64,000 bases of DNA from Thuidium tamariscinum (GCA_947034885.2 OX344757.2:23430001-23494000); one strand, 5' to 3'. Numbered from the stretch's first letter, positions 24,338-35,255 are shown. Numbers and translations: made by a program. The notes: generated from the letters alone by a model not told the origin.

Positions 24338-24796
24338 TGGAGATTTGGATCGGCGAATCCATCCTTTACCTAAATTCTCATCCAAATATTTCCGTAATTC
24401 TTCCAATTCTTTTGGAGACATGGGTCTCAAACCGGTGTTCTTAGGTTCTTGTCCCTCCTTAAATTCGATCTTCATATCTGAAGAGCTGTGGAGAGGTAAT
24501 TCATTTGAGGCTTCCTCGCTGAATGCTCCCCGTAAATCGTTGTATTCCGGAGGCAATGAAGTCTCCTTGGTATCCATATGCTCAGATATTTCCAACGCAT
24601 AAATTTCTGCATCTTTAGCAGACAATCTGAAAGCCGCTGCTGACACGAAAGCATGAAGCGGGGCTGCTACTTCAGATGGAGTGATCCTCGTACTAGAACC
24701 CCCTCTTGTGACTGCAGCCATCGAGCCCCTCGTAGTGGCCTCCCATCCTGGTGGTCTCGCAATGACTCCACCACTCGCTGGTCTCGCCTCGGGCAC
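24338..24796 (-). pseudogene. pol fragment: RT N-terminal region
   Basis: This segment carries the conserved run before the RT palm: LPPEYNDLRGAF, LPLHSSSDMKIEF and a KGWIRRSKSP-like block, as in other Ty3/gypsy pols. It lies in the same frame as the protease segment but is separated from it by TAG and TAA codons, and it leaves the downstream RT frame near 24337. It is a piece of one broken pol, not a gene. Confidence 0.85.
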
Positions 24797-24871
24797 CTTC
24801 TTGGCATCGATGTTGGAGGTCCCTACTTATACCATAGTTGTTGGAACCCACTCTGGACTTGTAGCCGTGAG

Positions 24872-25492
24872 CTAGCTTCGCATCGCCCGGTGGCACCCGC
24901 CCAAGTTAGTCATACTACTTTGTTGTTCTAGTTGCTTGGTCCCCTCATGTCCCTTGCAATTCTGCTGACAATATGGAGACTCAAAAATCACACAACGTTG
25001 AGACCAGCGTATCATAGGATCATGGTGACTGAGCCAGGGAATTCCAAGGATACAAGAATATCGACCTGTATTGGTTATGTCGGCTACCATCGTCTCATAA
25101 TGATCTCCAATTTTAACTTCAATGGTTGCTTCCTGAGTGATGAGATCGGAGTTGATAACTCTACCGTCAATCACGCGCACCTCTCGGGGAATCCTTTTCG
25201 GTTTGATCTTAGCATTACACCGTTGTGCAAATTCAGGATGTATGAAGACCCCAGTGGCACCTGAATCCACAAGCATGAGAGCCGCTACTGAATTCACCTC
25301 AGCTTCCAATGTTAGATGAGCCTCTGCGTCAACAGTTGCACGAAGATAAAGTAGACCCAATTGAGTTATAGGACTCCCTCTATGTAAGTTACCTTCTTGC
25401 GAACTGGTCGTGTCATCTTGAAAACTATGACAATCCCCTTGCTCTCCCCCGAATTCTCCTTCAATTAATTTTCCCTTTGGTATGGTTGCCAT
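24872..25492 (-). pseudogene. pol fragment: retropepsin-like protease
   Basis: The segment contains the aspartic protease motif LVDSGATGVFIHPEF, followed by an ILGIPWLS block typical of gypsy proteases. The frame is -1 relative to gag and is open upstream into the end of gag, across a GGAAAAGGGGG run. Gag-pol could therefore be joined by -1 frameshifting, or pol could start at the ATG at 25490-25492. It ends at an in-frame TAG. Confidence 0.85.
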
Positions 25493-25530
25493 GGCACTTT
25501 GATAGGTGCCCGGGTACTGAAGTAATTGGT

Positions 25531-26619
25531 TCAGTCCCGGGCTCCCCCTTTTCCCGAGGTCAGTCCATCGACAGCAGCGAGTGACAAAGGTTTAGATGGG
25601 TTGGTGGGGCATTTAGCCCGCACGTGCCCCACCTCTCCGCATCCCCAACAGCGGCCTTGGCGTTGATACTCTGAACGCTCAATTGCTGTTTTCGCTAAAG
25701 CGGTGGTCACTCGTAATGCTCCAAGCTCCATCGGAACCAGTCCTGATGTGCTTGAAGAGGGCTGGAATTTCCCCACCACTTCTCGTGGAATGGTGGCAGG
25801 AGCTCGTACCACAAAAGAATCCGGTTGTTGTCGTCGATTTTGGCGTCTGCCCCACAATCGCTCATCGATTCGAGAGGCCATAGCCATCCAATCATGAAGC
25901 CGTTGTGGTTGCGTCTCCGCGGTAGCTACTGAGTCTAAAATTTCATCTTTGAGGCCACTTCTGAATCGGGCAACCAAACTGGCTTCGTTCCAATCAATTT
26001 GAGTTGCGTATTCATTAAACAACGATATGTATGCGGCCACAGACCCTATTTGTCGAAGCCGCCCAAGTCGATCTTTGGCGTTGCCTCTCCGATCAAGATC
26101 TCCATAAATGGAAATAACGGACTCTCTAAAAGTGCTATAGTTGGTTAATAACTCATGTTCACGCTCTTCATCGAGGGCCTGGAGTAACGGCATGGCCCAA
26201 TTTTGCGCAGCCCCAGTCATGTAGGAAAGGGCATAAGCTACTTTGTCCGCATCCGAGTTGTATGTTCGTGGCTTACCTCGAAACACGAGTCTCAGTTGTG
26301 CAAACCAGCGGTAGATCTCATTTCCCTTTTTTCCTGAGAACTTCTCAAGGTCGGCCACCTTGGACTCCTTGTCACGCAATTCAAACTCCCTGCTTCCTCG
26401 TTCTTCACTTCGGGCTTGGTTGTCCAACCTGCTACCTTCGGAGGGAGACGGTTGCTGAGGCACTACAGCGGCCCGATCGGAGATCTGCTGGACTATATGC
26501 GGGATTGCTGCTTGGAAGACATTTTGGATTTGCTGCTGTATAAAGGCTGCCAAATCGGGACCAGCCCCCTCAGGCACCGCAAGTCCGGATCCTTCCCCTG
26601 CAATCCCACTCCGATCCAT
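25531..26619 (-). CDS. gag: gag polyprotein of the LTR element
   Basis: The 362 aa frame from the ATG at 26617-26619 is intact. The middle matches the retrotransposon gag fold (segments around GAAQNWAMPLL and SVAAYISLFNEYATQI). Near the C-terminus is a zinc knuckle CWGCGEVGHVRAKC with C-x2-C-x4-H-x4-C spacing, which would bind element RNA. It would form the virus-like particle in the cytoplasm. The frame extends upstream only through a TTG, so the ATG was preferred. Stop TGA is about 40 nt before the protease ATG. Confidence 0.9.
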   Translation of the reverse strand: MDRSGIAGEGSGLAVPEGAGPDLAAFIQQQIQNVFQAAIPHIVQQISDRAAVVPQQPSPSEGSRLDNQARSEERGSREFELRDKESKVADLEKFSGKKGNEIYRWFAQLRLVFRGKPRTYNSDADKVAYALSYMTGAAQNWAMPLLQALDEEREHELLTNYSTFRESVISIYGDLDRRGNAKDRLGRLRQIGSVAAYISLFNEYATQIDWNEASLVARFRSGLKDEILDSVATAETQPQRLHDWMAMASRIDERLWGRRQNRRQQPDSFVVRAPATIPREVVGKFQPSSSTSGLVPMELGALRVTTALAKTAIERSEYQRQGRCWGCGEVGHVRAKCPTNPSKPLSLAAVDGLTSGKGGARD

Positions 26620-26934
26620 GTTTGCCCGGATTTTAAGAATCAATGTCGGCTACCTCCGTCGGAAATTCCCCAGTTCCCCATCGCGGCGAACTCCCCCCAT
26701 TCGGTGTTGCTCCTGCGAGGTCGGCGCTCCTGCGGGGTCGGCGCAGTCCGCGGGGTGCCGCTCCGCAGCTCATGCTCAGACCTCCCCTTCTCCGACCCTG
26801 CACACACATAGACGGACTCGCCACCCGAGTTTAGCGCCCCCAGCTCGTGGATCGGCGCCCAAGTGCCGTGCTCCCCATTTCTCCGTTTCCTACGACAGTC
26901 GGCGGATGCGGGGTCCAGGAGCCATGACAGGCCG
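26620..26934 (-). other. GC-rich 5' leader of the LTR element
   Basis: About 315 nt between primer-binding site and gag start, markedly GC-rich compared with the LTRs and host DNA. It probably carries the packaging signals; no ORF is claimed. Confidence 0.6.
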
Positions 26935-26946
26935 CACGCAACATTT
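26935..26946 (-). other. Primer-binding site, complementary to the element's own LTR
   Basis: Immediately after the 5' LTR, in element orientation, is AAATGTTGCGTG. It does not resemble the initiator-tRNA site (TGGTATCAGAGC) usual in plant gypsy elements. It is the exact reverse complement of CACGCAACATTT in both LTRs (- strand, 27188-27199 and 21475-21486). This is the hallmark of self-primed reverse transcription known from Tf1 and sushi-type elements. Confidence 0.8.
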
Positions 26947-27296
26947 TGTCAGAATCTGCGGACCTTGATCATCGCCCCTCTCGCTTCTACTGTCAAACCT
27001 CGTCAATTGCTAAACAAAGCACTCATAATACAGAACTCAGTTGGCTTCAAATACTACCGAGAGATGTTCACAAATTATGTAACTCCTCATTTATGAATCC
27101 AAATGCATAATACCAAGGAATACAATCGGTGAGAATCTATTACAAAGCCATGCAATTGTTAACAAGATCAACTTCATATCATTATGGAAATGTTGCGTGA
27201 GGAACAACCCTCCTCCCGTGGGATTTAAGGAAGACGAAGGAACTAACTGTTTAGGTAACCGTCACTTGTTATGAACACACTAGTGTGTTCATGACA
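26947..27296 (-). repeat. 5' LTR
   Basis: 350 bp with TG...CA ends. In element orientation TTAAAT (27223-27228) lies 29 nt before CACGCAACATTT (27188-27199), so it could act as a weak TATA element if transcription starts at that segment. The 22 bp palindrome is at 27271-27292. Confidence 0.95.
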
Positions 27297-27301
27297 TGGT
27301 A
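27297..27301. repeat. Target site duplication of the LTR element, right copy
   Basis: TGGTA, the direct repeat of 21229-21233. Confidence 0.9.
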
Positions 27302-28090
27302 GTCCTTCTTTGAATTCATTTGAGTTATTCCTAAAGTACACTAAACCGGGGTTTAAACCCATGAGTTTTGTGAAAAAGTCGGTTGAGTTAAAAAAGTCAA
27401 AATAAAAGTGGATATGAAACTTATTTTTCCATCAAAATGGTGCCTAAAAAAATTTGGTCCCCACTTTTGAAGTTGTGTGACATAAGTATCTTGCAAAAAA
27501 GTTTGACGCTTCAACTATAGTTGCCCTCTCAACTTCAAAAAAAGTCATGCCCAAAGTGGGGGGACTTTACAAATAATTCAATTATTTAAGGCAAATTAGA
27601 TAAATGCTTGAAAAAATTTCAAATCATTTGGAATCATGTAATATATAGGAAAAAAATAATAAGTTGAGAGAAATAGAAAATGATTCAAAATAATAAATTA
27701 TTAAGAATTTATTTATAAAATTGAAAAATATCAATTCCAATGGCTTTAATCTTCTAATAAACAATCTACAACCAATATTTTTATTTTTTTTCAAAACCAT
27801 TGAAAATTAAATTAAATTAACGACTTGTAAATTTATTTTGGAGTTGGTTTTGAATGACCTTAAACTACCTCGCATAATGGAATTGGTGGTAGGGACATCC
27901 ATTGGAATCCATGAAGTCCCCGATTCAACTCCCCATATTGATGTTGCTCACATAGGGGCTCTTCGTGTCGGTGCACGAGGAGACGGTTGATGTACCTTTA
28001 TTTATTCTTGATGGGGATACCCAAGGTTGCCACTAGGTTGCCTTGGTTGTTGTGTCTTGTCATTCCAGCTATAGCCTTTGAAGGCCATAT
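27302..28090. other. No gene recognised
   Basis: AT-rich up to about 27840. The patch 27850-28060 has higher GC and short phrases such as CCGATTCAACTCCCC, but no tRNA fold, ORF or termini I could support. Confidence 0.4.
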
Positions 28091-28530
28091 ATTTCAAAAA
28101 ACTAAAAGAATAAATTTTTTTTGGAGTAGAGAATCCTAAATTGCCTACAAACTAAAACTTTTCATAACTTTTGACTCAACAATCAAAATGGAATGATTCA
28201 AAGAATTCAAAGATTCTAGATATATAGAAAAAATTAATTAATTTCTTATTCTAATTTTTTATTTATTTATAACTAAAAAAAGGTTATATTTATAGAAGTT
28301 TTTTGAGTTGCCTAGTCTACCTAAAGATCAAAGAAAATCACATATCATGCAATGACCATTTAACCATGAAATCAAAAGTTTTGAAAATTGTTGGGCCTTA
28401 AAGCTACTCTTTGGACAAATGTTATGTGAATTTTTTTTCAAATAAAAATAAAGATTCCATTTGTAATAAGCTATACAAAGTTGTTGTGTTGCCAAAAAAT
28501 GCAACTTGGGCTTTAAAGAGTATGCAAGAT
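28091..28530. repeat. Diverged relative of the 30820 foldback
   Basis: It shares, in order, ACAAACTAAAA, CATAACTTTTGACT, CAAAATGGAATGATTCAAAG, ATTGTTGGGCCTTAAAGCTAC and TTGCCAAAAAA with the right arm of 30820-31562. It looks like a single-arm or decayed copy. Confidence 0.6.
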
Positions 28531-30439
28531 GAAAAATGTACCATTTTTGAACTAATAATAATAATCTTGAGGATTTTACAAGTCTTCAATCAAAAATCAC
28601 TTGCTGAAGGAATTTTCAAATATTTGAGTTTTCAATATTTATTGATAAATAATTGTCAGTTTAGTAGTTGATCCAATTGTAAAGATCTAGTCTAGGATTA
28701 GGATTAAAAAATTTGTTTGAAAGTCATCATTCAATTATCCTTTCATCTTACATCTTTTTATGCATCTTTACAATTTTGGAAATTTGGCCTATTTAGATCA
28801 TCAAATGTTAAATTACTCTTCAATCTAGCATTTACAATGCATCTTAATATTTTGGAAATTTTGCCTACTTTCTCTCTTTAAAGGGCTTAATTCAAAATTC
28901 AAGGTTTTGGAATTTACCTTCAATCCTTCACACTCAATATACCCCATGCTTATAAAATTTCATTGGTGGAATTGAAAGTAGGTACCAAACACAAATAAAC
29001 TCTATTTTTGACCAAAAATGAGTATATATATTTTCTACTTCATTATTTTTGCTATTTAATAAATCAACATGTAGGTTATTATTTTTTAAAGAATAATTAT
29101 GAAGTTTTCTAATTTCTAAGATGACTTTTCATTTACATATCTTTGAACAAGACTAACATAATTTTGAGAAGAAATTAATAAGCTTTAAAATTCAACACCA
29201 TAAATTTTGTTTATTTTATTGATTGAATAGTATACATATTGGAATCTAGATATATTAGGTGCCTCCTATTATCTCTTTGGATTTTTTCATTGAAAAAAAA
29301 AAACATACTCCAACACTATATATTAAATTTTTTTATAGGCATTAACTTTTAGAGAACCAATTTTATTGGTAGGGTGGTGGGATTTTAAAAAATTCAAATC
29401 CAATGGGTGACGATTTTTTTGATGAGGGGGGTCACAAAACTTAATCAAACAGATTGTGTTGCTTCTTTTCATCACATTGTCACATTGTATAGATATAGAT
29501 ATAGGTAGCAATGGTAAAAATTTTAAGAAAATCTAGTGTTTTATTATTTGATTTGAATATCTTTCATTTATTCTTTACAAATGGATGATAATTTCAATTT
29601 TTTAAATCATTTTTTAATATTTACTTTCAAACATATAGACTTCATTTCTAGAAAACAAAATCAGATCACATTTTGTAGAAAAACACAATATTCAAACTAA
29701 AAATATTGCACTTGGGTACATATTTGTGGGTGGCATTGTTTAAGGGTTAAGGATTAATATATATGTTCCATAGAAATAATTTCTCCTACTTTTGTATACC
29801 CTTAGTACAAGTTATTAGTAGTAAACATATAATCGAGTACAACAACCTCACACCTATACCATGCAATGTATCATTACGACCATTACTAGAATAACATTTG
29901 TATCAAGGTAAAACAATTCATTGAAGTCAAATGAACCATGATGGACACCTAATGACTTCATGATGGTTTTTCACGCCACAATCAATGTCTAATTTAATAT
30001 CAATGGAGTGATTAGAGACTTCATTAGAAACAACCTATTTTTTTTTTTAAAATGTAAACCATTGTAGAAGTGACTTTTCATAGCCTTGTGTATTAGAAAC
30101 TATTGTGACTACTTTAAACAATTAAGGTGAGCATATTATATATAGTTTTTGTTGGTTATGGGGTAGCCTATTGACTTTTTTTGGTGGATCTCTTCAAAAA
30201 TTCATAACAGATTTATTAGTACTTTGTCTGGAAAACATAATGCTCTCATTATTTCTCACACTTGTCTTTCTGTAGGAAAAACTTTAAAAACTTTTAGCAA
30301 TGGCATGAGGGCAAACTTCAAATCTTGATTACAATGGATTCTTTTACTTTACATCAAACTACCAAAACCCGAAGCTTGATGCCCAAAGACTAACATAAAA
30401 GGTTTCTAAAATGGATTCTAAAGGCATCTTCTAATATAG
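28531..30439. other. No feature seen
   Basis: AT-rich intergenic DNA without a recognisable gene. Confidence 0.5.
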
Positions 30440-30715
30440 AGGTTCATTTGTTTTCTTAGTACACCAACAATGTAGAGATAATGCATTGTACAAATAGTGA
30501 ACATTTCAATAGAGGGATGATGCTTTTAGTGACCATTATATTTCAACTTCAAAAATTCATAACTAATCCTACAAAGCTCCAAAAAATATGAAACAACTTT
30601 GGTGGACTGGCAATTCATTTGCCTTTGAAGTTAAATATACCAAAAGATATTTCAAGAAGTCAAACCTCTCTAAAATACTTATTAGTTTGTAAATGGTCGC
30701 TTTATGGACCTATGG
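30440..30715. mobile_element. Family B element, ends diverged
   Basis: It carries the core CATAACTAATCCTACAAAGC and AAAAAATATGAAACAACTT, with TTTATGGACCTATGG at the right as in other copies. Termini are too diverged to place exactly. Confidence 0.55.
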
Positions 30716-30819
30716 TTATTGTAGTTCTTTAATCCTTAAACATTGAGGCACCTAAAAATCACTTAAATGATCAACTATGGGTACTTTAGTACCTTAGTCC
30801 TAATCTTGAAAAGGGCAAT

Positions 30820-31562
30820 AATCCCTAAAGCCCTGAGCTGCGTTTTTTGGCAATATAAATTTTTTGGGCAGCTCACTATGAATGAGATTTTTATTTTTTT
30901 GTTTTGAAATTTTTACACAAGATGTGCCCAAGGAGTAGCTTTAAGGCCTAACAGTTTTCATAACTTTTGACTTTGTGGTTAAGAAGTTATGGCATGATAT
31001 GTTGTTTTCTTTACTCGGAGGGCAGCCTAGGCAGCTGAAAAAACTTCTTTAAAAAACTTTTTTTTCAAAAGTGAAATTTCAAATTGATTCCTTAGGTTTT
31101 TATAGACATGGGAAGCTTTGAATCATTCCATTTGGATTAAGGAGTCAAAAGTTATGAGGAATTTTAGTTTGCGGGTAGGTATGGTTTTCAAAGACTCTAT
31201 ACATACCCACAAACTAAAATTCCTCATAACTTTTGACTTCTTAACCCAAATGGAATGATTCAAAGCTTCCCATGTCTGTAAAAACCTAAAGAATCAATTT
31301 GAAATTTCACTTTTGAAAAAAAAAATTTAAGAAGTTTTTTTAGGTGCCAAGGTTGCCCTCCGAGTAAAGAAAACAACATTTCATGCCATAACTTTTTAAC
31401 CACAAAGTCAAAAGTTACAAAAATTGTTGGGCCTTAAAGCTACTCCTCGGGCACATCTTGTATAAAAGTTTCAAAGCGAAAAAAAAATAAAAACTCCATT
31501 GGTAGTGAGCTACCTAAAAAACTTATGTTGCCAAAAAACATAGCTCAGGGCTTTAGGGGTTA
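30820..31562. mobile_element. Long foldback element with near-identical arms
   Basis: Two arms of about 360 bp are inverted copies around a loop of about 30 bp centred near 31190. Outer ends read CCCTAAAGCCCTGAGCT and AGCTCAGGGCTTTAGGGG. Inner blocks include AAACTAAAATTCCTCATAAC and its inverse. Arm similarity is high, particularly in the inner 120 bp. The ends resemble family C (7303-8577). Confidence 0.85.
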
Positions 31563-31599
31563 AAAGTGGAAAGGAGAAATCTTCTAAAGCACTTTGACT

Positions 31600-31734
31600 T
31601 CTTATGAATATATTTGCCTTATTCAAAAAGACGATGACATAGGGTATCAAAATGTGAGTATATTTGGCTTATTCAAAGTAGATGATGACATACGCTATCA
31701 AAATGCATGATTTCCTCAGCCACTAGTATATCCT
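31600..31734. repeat. Short imperfect direct repeat
   Basis: Two units contain TTATTCAAA(A/G)(A/T)(A/G)...GATGACATA(G/C)G(G/C)TATCAAAATG, about 60 bp apart. The second is the inverse of part of 2325-2400. Confidence 0.5.
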
Positions 31735-32290
31735 TCAATGATTAATGATAAACTTCATCTTCGATCCTTTATCTTCAACCCCCATCCGACGGTCACGTCC
31801 ACCAAAATGGGGATGGCCACTGAATTCTACTAAGTCCCCATCGCAACGCTCGAGAGCATGACCCTTTTTTTCAGGGGTGGCGTGTGTCCAGTTTGCCCTT
31901 TCTTGCGTCTGCCACACTTCTCCCAGCCAGCCCAAGGACATGGTCAGAAGAGCTCATCGGAATTCCCTTCAGATCCTGCTTGTTGATGCCCCCCAAAGGG
32001 CCCATTGTCAGGGCCCATGGGCATCCACAAAGGATCAACTGGGTGCTCCACGGCACTGCCATGAATTGATCTCTTTTGAAGGAGGCGTGTGGGGGAGCTG
32101 TACTTTCGGGCCTCGTCCACACTCCATGGGCCGTAAAAGCACATGGATTGGACGTGCAATCAATCAAACTCCTTTGATCACGGTATGGCGACCTTTGCAA
32201 AATGACAATGGACAAATATCTCACACGCAACTCACACTATCATTAATCGTATGTCAAACTAAGGGATGGGTTACACGTTTGTGCTAAGGT
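31735..32290. other. GC-richer patch of unknown nature
   Basis: GC is well above the flanks, and overlapping ORFs up to 136 codons occur on both strands (31877-32287 + and 31871-32230 -). No domain, signal or splice pattern is recognisable. It may be a decayed transposon or a lost gene fragment. Confidence 0.3.
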
Positions 32291-32741
32291 CCTTTTTACA
32301 TCCAAAAAGAACTTTGGGGTTGGAGGCCAAAGAAATGAAGTGTCTTGATTGGAACTTTGGAGTGGTACTATAATTGCTATCGGTGCTTTTTTTTGGCTTT
32401 CTAGTGCTAGATTGCACTAGAAAAAATAATCTGGCTAAAGAACATTACAAAAATGTCAAAAAACTTGGAAGAAATTGCTAGACAACTTTGAAATAAGAAA
32501 AATATTAGATGAAATCACCTGATTGTCGATGAAAACCTTACTGTACATCTAATAAGTGGATGAATGTTGCAATTTGAAGCACTACTATAACATTTTATAT
32601 CGCCACTACAACACTCCTTTAAATATGAAAAAAAACACCTGATTGCTATCCTCCAATCAAAATAATCCATTTCTGTAGGCCTCAACCCAATTTTTTTTGG
32701 TGTAAATAGACCCTAAGATTACTACACCTAATTTCAAGTAC

Positions 32742-32820
32742 TTTCTAAAATTGACCATTGTAGATTCTTGCTTGAAATGCATTCCAACTATTTATGAGAA
32801 TCTATGGTCAATTTTAGAAA
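32742..32820. repeat. Short hairpin
   Basis: TTTCTAAAATTGACCAT(TG)TAGATTCT at 32742-32768 pairs with 32797-32820, leaving a loop of about 28 nt. The stem is near-perfect over 24 bp. It could be a miniature element or a small-RNA precursor; nothing decides between them. Confidence 0.55.
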
Positions 32821-34767
32821 CACCTATTTTCAACACTTTGAAAATTTGTAGTTTATTTATACAATTTTCAAAAAATGCATTCAAAGAAAATTTGGAATCC
32901 CTTTTTGACTACCAACAACTCCAACAAGACCACATAAAAAAATTTCTAGTATAACAATGGGAATCATGCTCATTTGTTTATTTGTGTGATTTTAAGTGTA
33001 GTTATCTTCAGATGACTAACACAAGGATTGACTTGAGAAATTGCCACATCAGAAAATTTTAATTTAAAAAAAATTTAATTAAAAAAAATTAAAAATTAAA
33101 AAAATATATGTTTTGAAATTTTTGAAAAAAAAGTTCAATTTTTTTCCTTCAAAAATTCACATAGTATGGGTTGGCTTACAATTTGCAGATAGTAACTATA
33201 GGAAAAAACAAGGGAAACAACCCTAAAGTGGCCTTCCTTTATCCTCAAATCCCTTCTAATTTCCCTTGCTTTCACAATTCTCTCTAAAATTTTGTTGGAC
33301 AACAATTATAATCTTTCTCTAGATCTTATCACAGGTGGCACTGCTAATTTAGATCATCGTTGTACCTCCTATATGTCTCAAAAGCTAAAAAATGGTCATG
33401 TATTCTATATATGTGGTATTGAATTTAAGCATGATATAGTTTAGATTGGTTGTTGTGACATCCAAATGAAAAATGAAAATTGTTGATTCATTAATTCAAA
33501 TGTGTTTCAATATGTTTTAATATATAGTTTGTACTCTAAAAGTCTAATATAGTATTGAATAAATGCTTCTCTAAAAGTTTGAGGGTTGAGAGTTTGTTCA
33601 TTTTAAATTCCACATCATCCTTCAAAGACCAAAGACTACTTTAAAATGTTTTTCTTTTGGCAAAATTTCACCACATCCTACAAAAAATGACCTCTATTAT
33701 GATGTCCTCTAAATATTCTTCAATGAAGTGAGAACAATGAAGGGATTACTATTCTCTAGAAAAAAATGTTGTTGCGTATCTACGTGAAATGGACAAATCT
33801 ATACAACCAAGTAGTAGATTGTATTGAAGAAAGTGACTTGCAAGTACCATTTAAGAATATATAAGTTAGTTTACAAATTAATGAATGAGTTTATACATGT
33901 ATGTTTATATAGATTGTGGACTATATAATTTAAAGTAAAATATAGCATGGATGAAAGTGAATTATTGTCTTGGGAGAAATGGAATTTGGTGTAATGGTAT
34001 CTAATTGATCTTTGTAAAAAAAAATGGATCAAATGTCTAAGTGAAGCATGAAAAAACAGTATATTCACAAACATTATAAAAATTGTGCAATGTTCAAATT
34101 ATTGGAAGGAAATATTGCCTATTCAAACCTTTATTGGATAGATACTAGTTGGAAAAGTTGATATTCAGGCAAATTCTCTTAAGGCATATAAGATTTGAAA
34201 TGGGTGTATACACTACAAGGGAAATTGCATCCTATTTGACAATAATTTTGACAGAATTATGTCAACTCTGCTGTAGATTAGGAGTACTTGTTTCGGACAC
34301 TATTTTGACAAAATTCTATCAATTCAGTTGTCAATTTGGACAAAGATACACGCCAGCAAGTCTTCCTCTCACTCCTTTACCACTATAGATTTTTTTCTTT
34401 GCCACCATGGCTTTTTTTTCTACATCACTTATTCTAAAAAACTATTTTCCAAAGATTTAATAAAATAGTTGAAATAATGGCTAGAAAAAAAATTTGAAGA
34501 ATTTTTTTCAAATGAATGATAATTTTTTAGCTTTTGAATGATTAAAATTTTTTAATTTTTTTTAATCAACTTTCAAGAATGTTGACCAAAACAAATTAAG
34601 ATCATGGAGTTAATTTATTCTTTCAATTGTTTTACTCCATGAATTATTTGTACTTTGTGAAATGAATGGAGAAGTAAAGTTCTTTATATACACATACAAA
34701 GGTAGGAGGTCGAGCAATTCATATGGGATATATGAATTCTCAAAGTTGTGAGAGCTCATAGTTAAGT
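32821..34767. other. No gene; minor repeats
   Basis: AT-rich. The segment 33030-33120 resembles 52890-52960 (GCCACATCAGAAAAT followed by AT-rich tracts). At 34210 CACTACAAGGGAAATTGC resembles a CACTA terminus, but no partner end was found. Confidence 0.45.
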
Positions 34768-35255
34768 TAAAAACCCAAAATTTTGTATTAAAATCAAGAT
34801 TTTAGACCTCATTTAAGCATAGTAGAATGTCTTTTTTCAAAAACATTTGAACTAAAACTAGTTAGAATATGAATTGGAGTTTCAAGTACAAAAATTAGTT
34901 TGACATTTCAAGTTTCCAATAAAAAGTTATGGACATATTTCAAAGAGGAAGTTTCAAAAAATATAACAAGAACAATTTCAAACACCTCTTTGAAATTTCA
35001 TAACTTTTGATTGGAAACTTGAAATGTCAAAAAAAATTTGGATGAAAAACTTGAGTTTATTTTCTAACTAATATTAGTTCAAGTTTTTTTGAAAAAACAC
35101 ATTCTTCTATGCCTAAATGAGGTCTGAAATCCTACTTTCAACACAATTCCTATTTCTAACTTAACACATTAAGTTAGAAATAGGAATTGTGTTGAAAATA
35201 GGACTTCAAACCTCATTTAGGCATAGAAAAATGTGTTTTTTCAAAAGAACTTGAA
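34768..35255. repeat. Compound foldback with three arms
   Basis: Arm one (about 34768-34965) is inverted at about 34985-35163, and the outer part of that second arm is inverted again at 35168-35255. The second palindrome is nearly perfect, with almost no loop (centre at TTAACACATTAA). Matching blocks include ACTTGAAATGTCAAA and ATTTAGGCATAG. Confidence 0.75.

Larger units (their letters stand above)
21234..27296 (-). mobile_element. Ty3/gypsy chromovirus LTR retrotransposon
   Basis: Complete 6,063 bp element on the - strand: 5' LTR 26947-27296, primer-binding site 26935-26946, gag, protease, reverse transcriptase, RNase H, integrase, chromodomain, polypurine tract, 3' LTR 21234-21583. The order RT before integrase is Ty3/gypsy, and the C-terminal chromodomain places it among chromoviruses. 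The LTRs differ at 4 of 350 positions, all transitions, so insertion is recent. Gag is open, but pol has TAG (24872-24874), TAA (24827-24829) and a frameshift near 24337, so this copy is not autonomous. The self-complementary primer site and the chromodomain resemble Tf1/sushi-type or Tcn1-like lineages more than the usual angiosperm chromoviruses; that lineage call is inference. Confidence 0.95.

Noticed and set aside
21595..25492. Reading the element as a pararetrovirus
   Set aside because: It has LTRs, an integrase, a polypurine tract and a 5 bp target duplication, which fit a Ty3/gypsy retrotransposon.
27850..28020. Possible tRNA or SINE because of GATTCAACTCCCC
   Set aside because: No cloverleaf, no poly(A) tail and no flanking duplication found.
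31871..32287. ORFs of 119-136 codons on both strands
   Set aside because: No recognisable domain and equal openness on both strands; more likely due to local GC than coding.
34212..34388. CACTA-like end CACTACAAGGGAAATTGC
   Set aside because: No matching inverted end or 3 bp duplication was found nearby.
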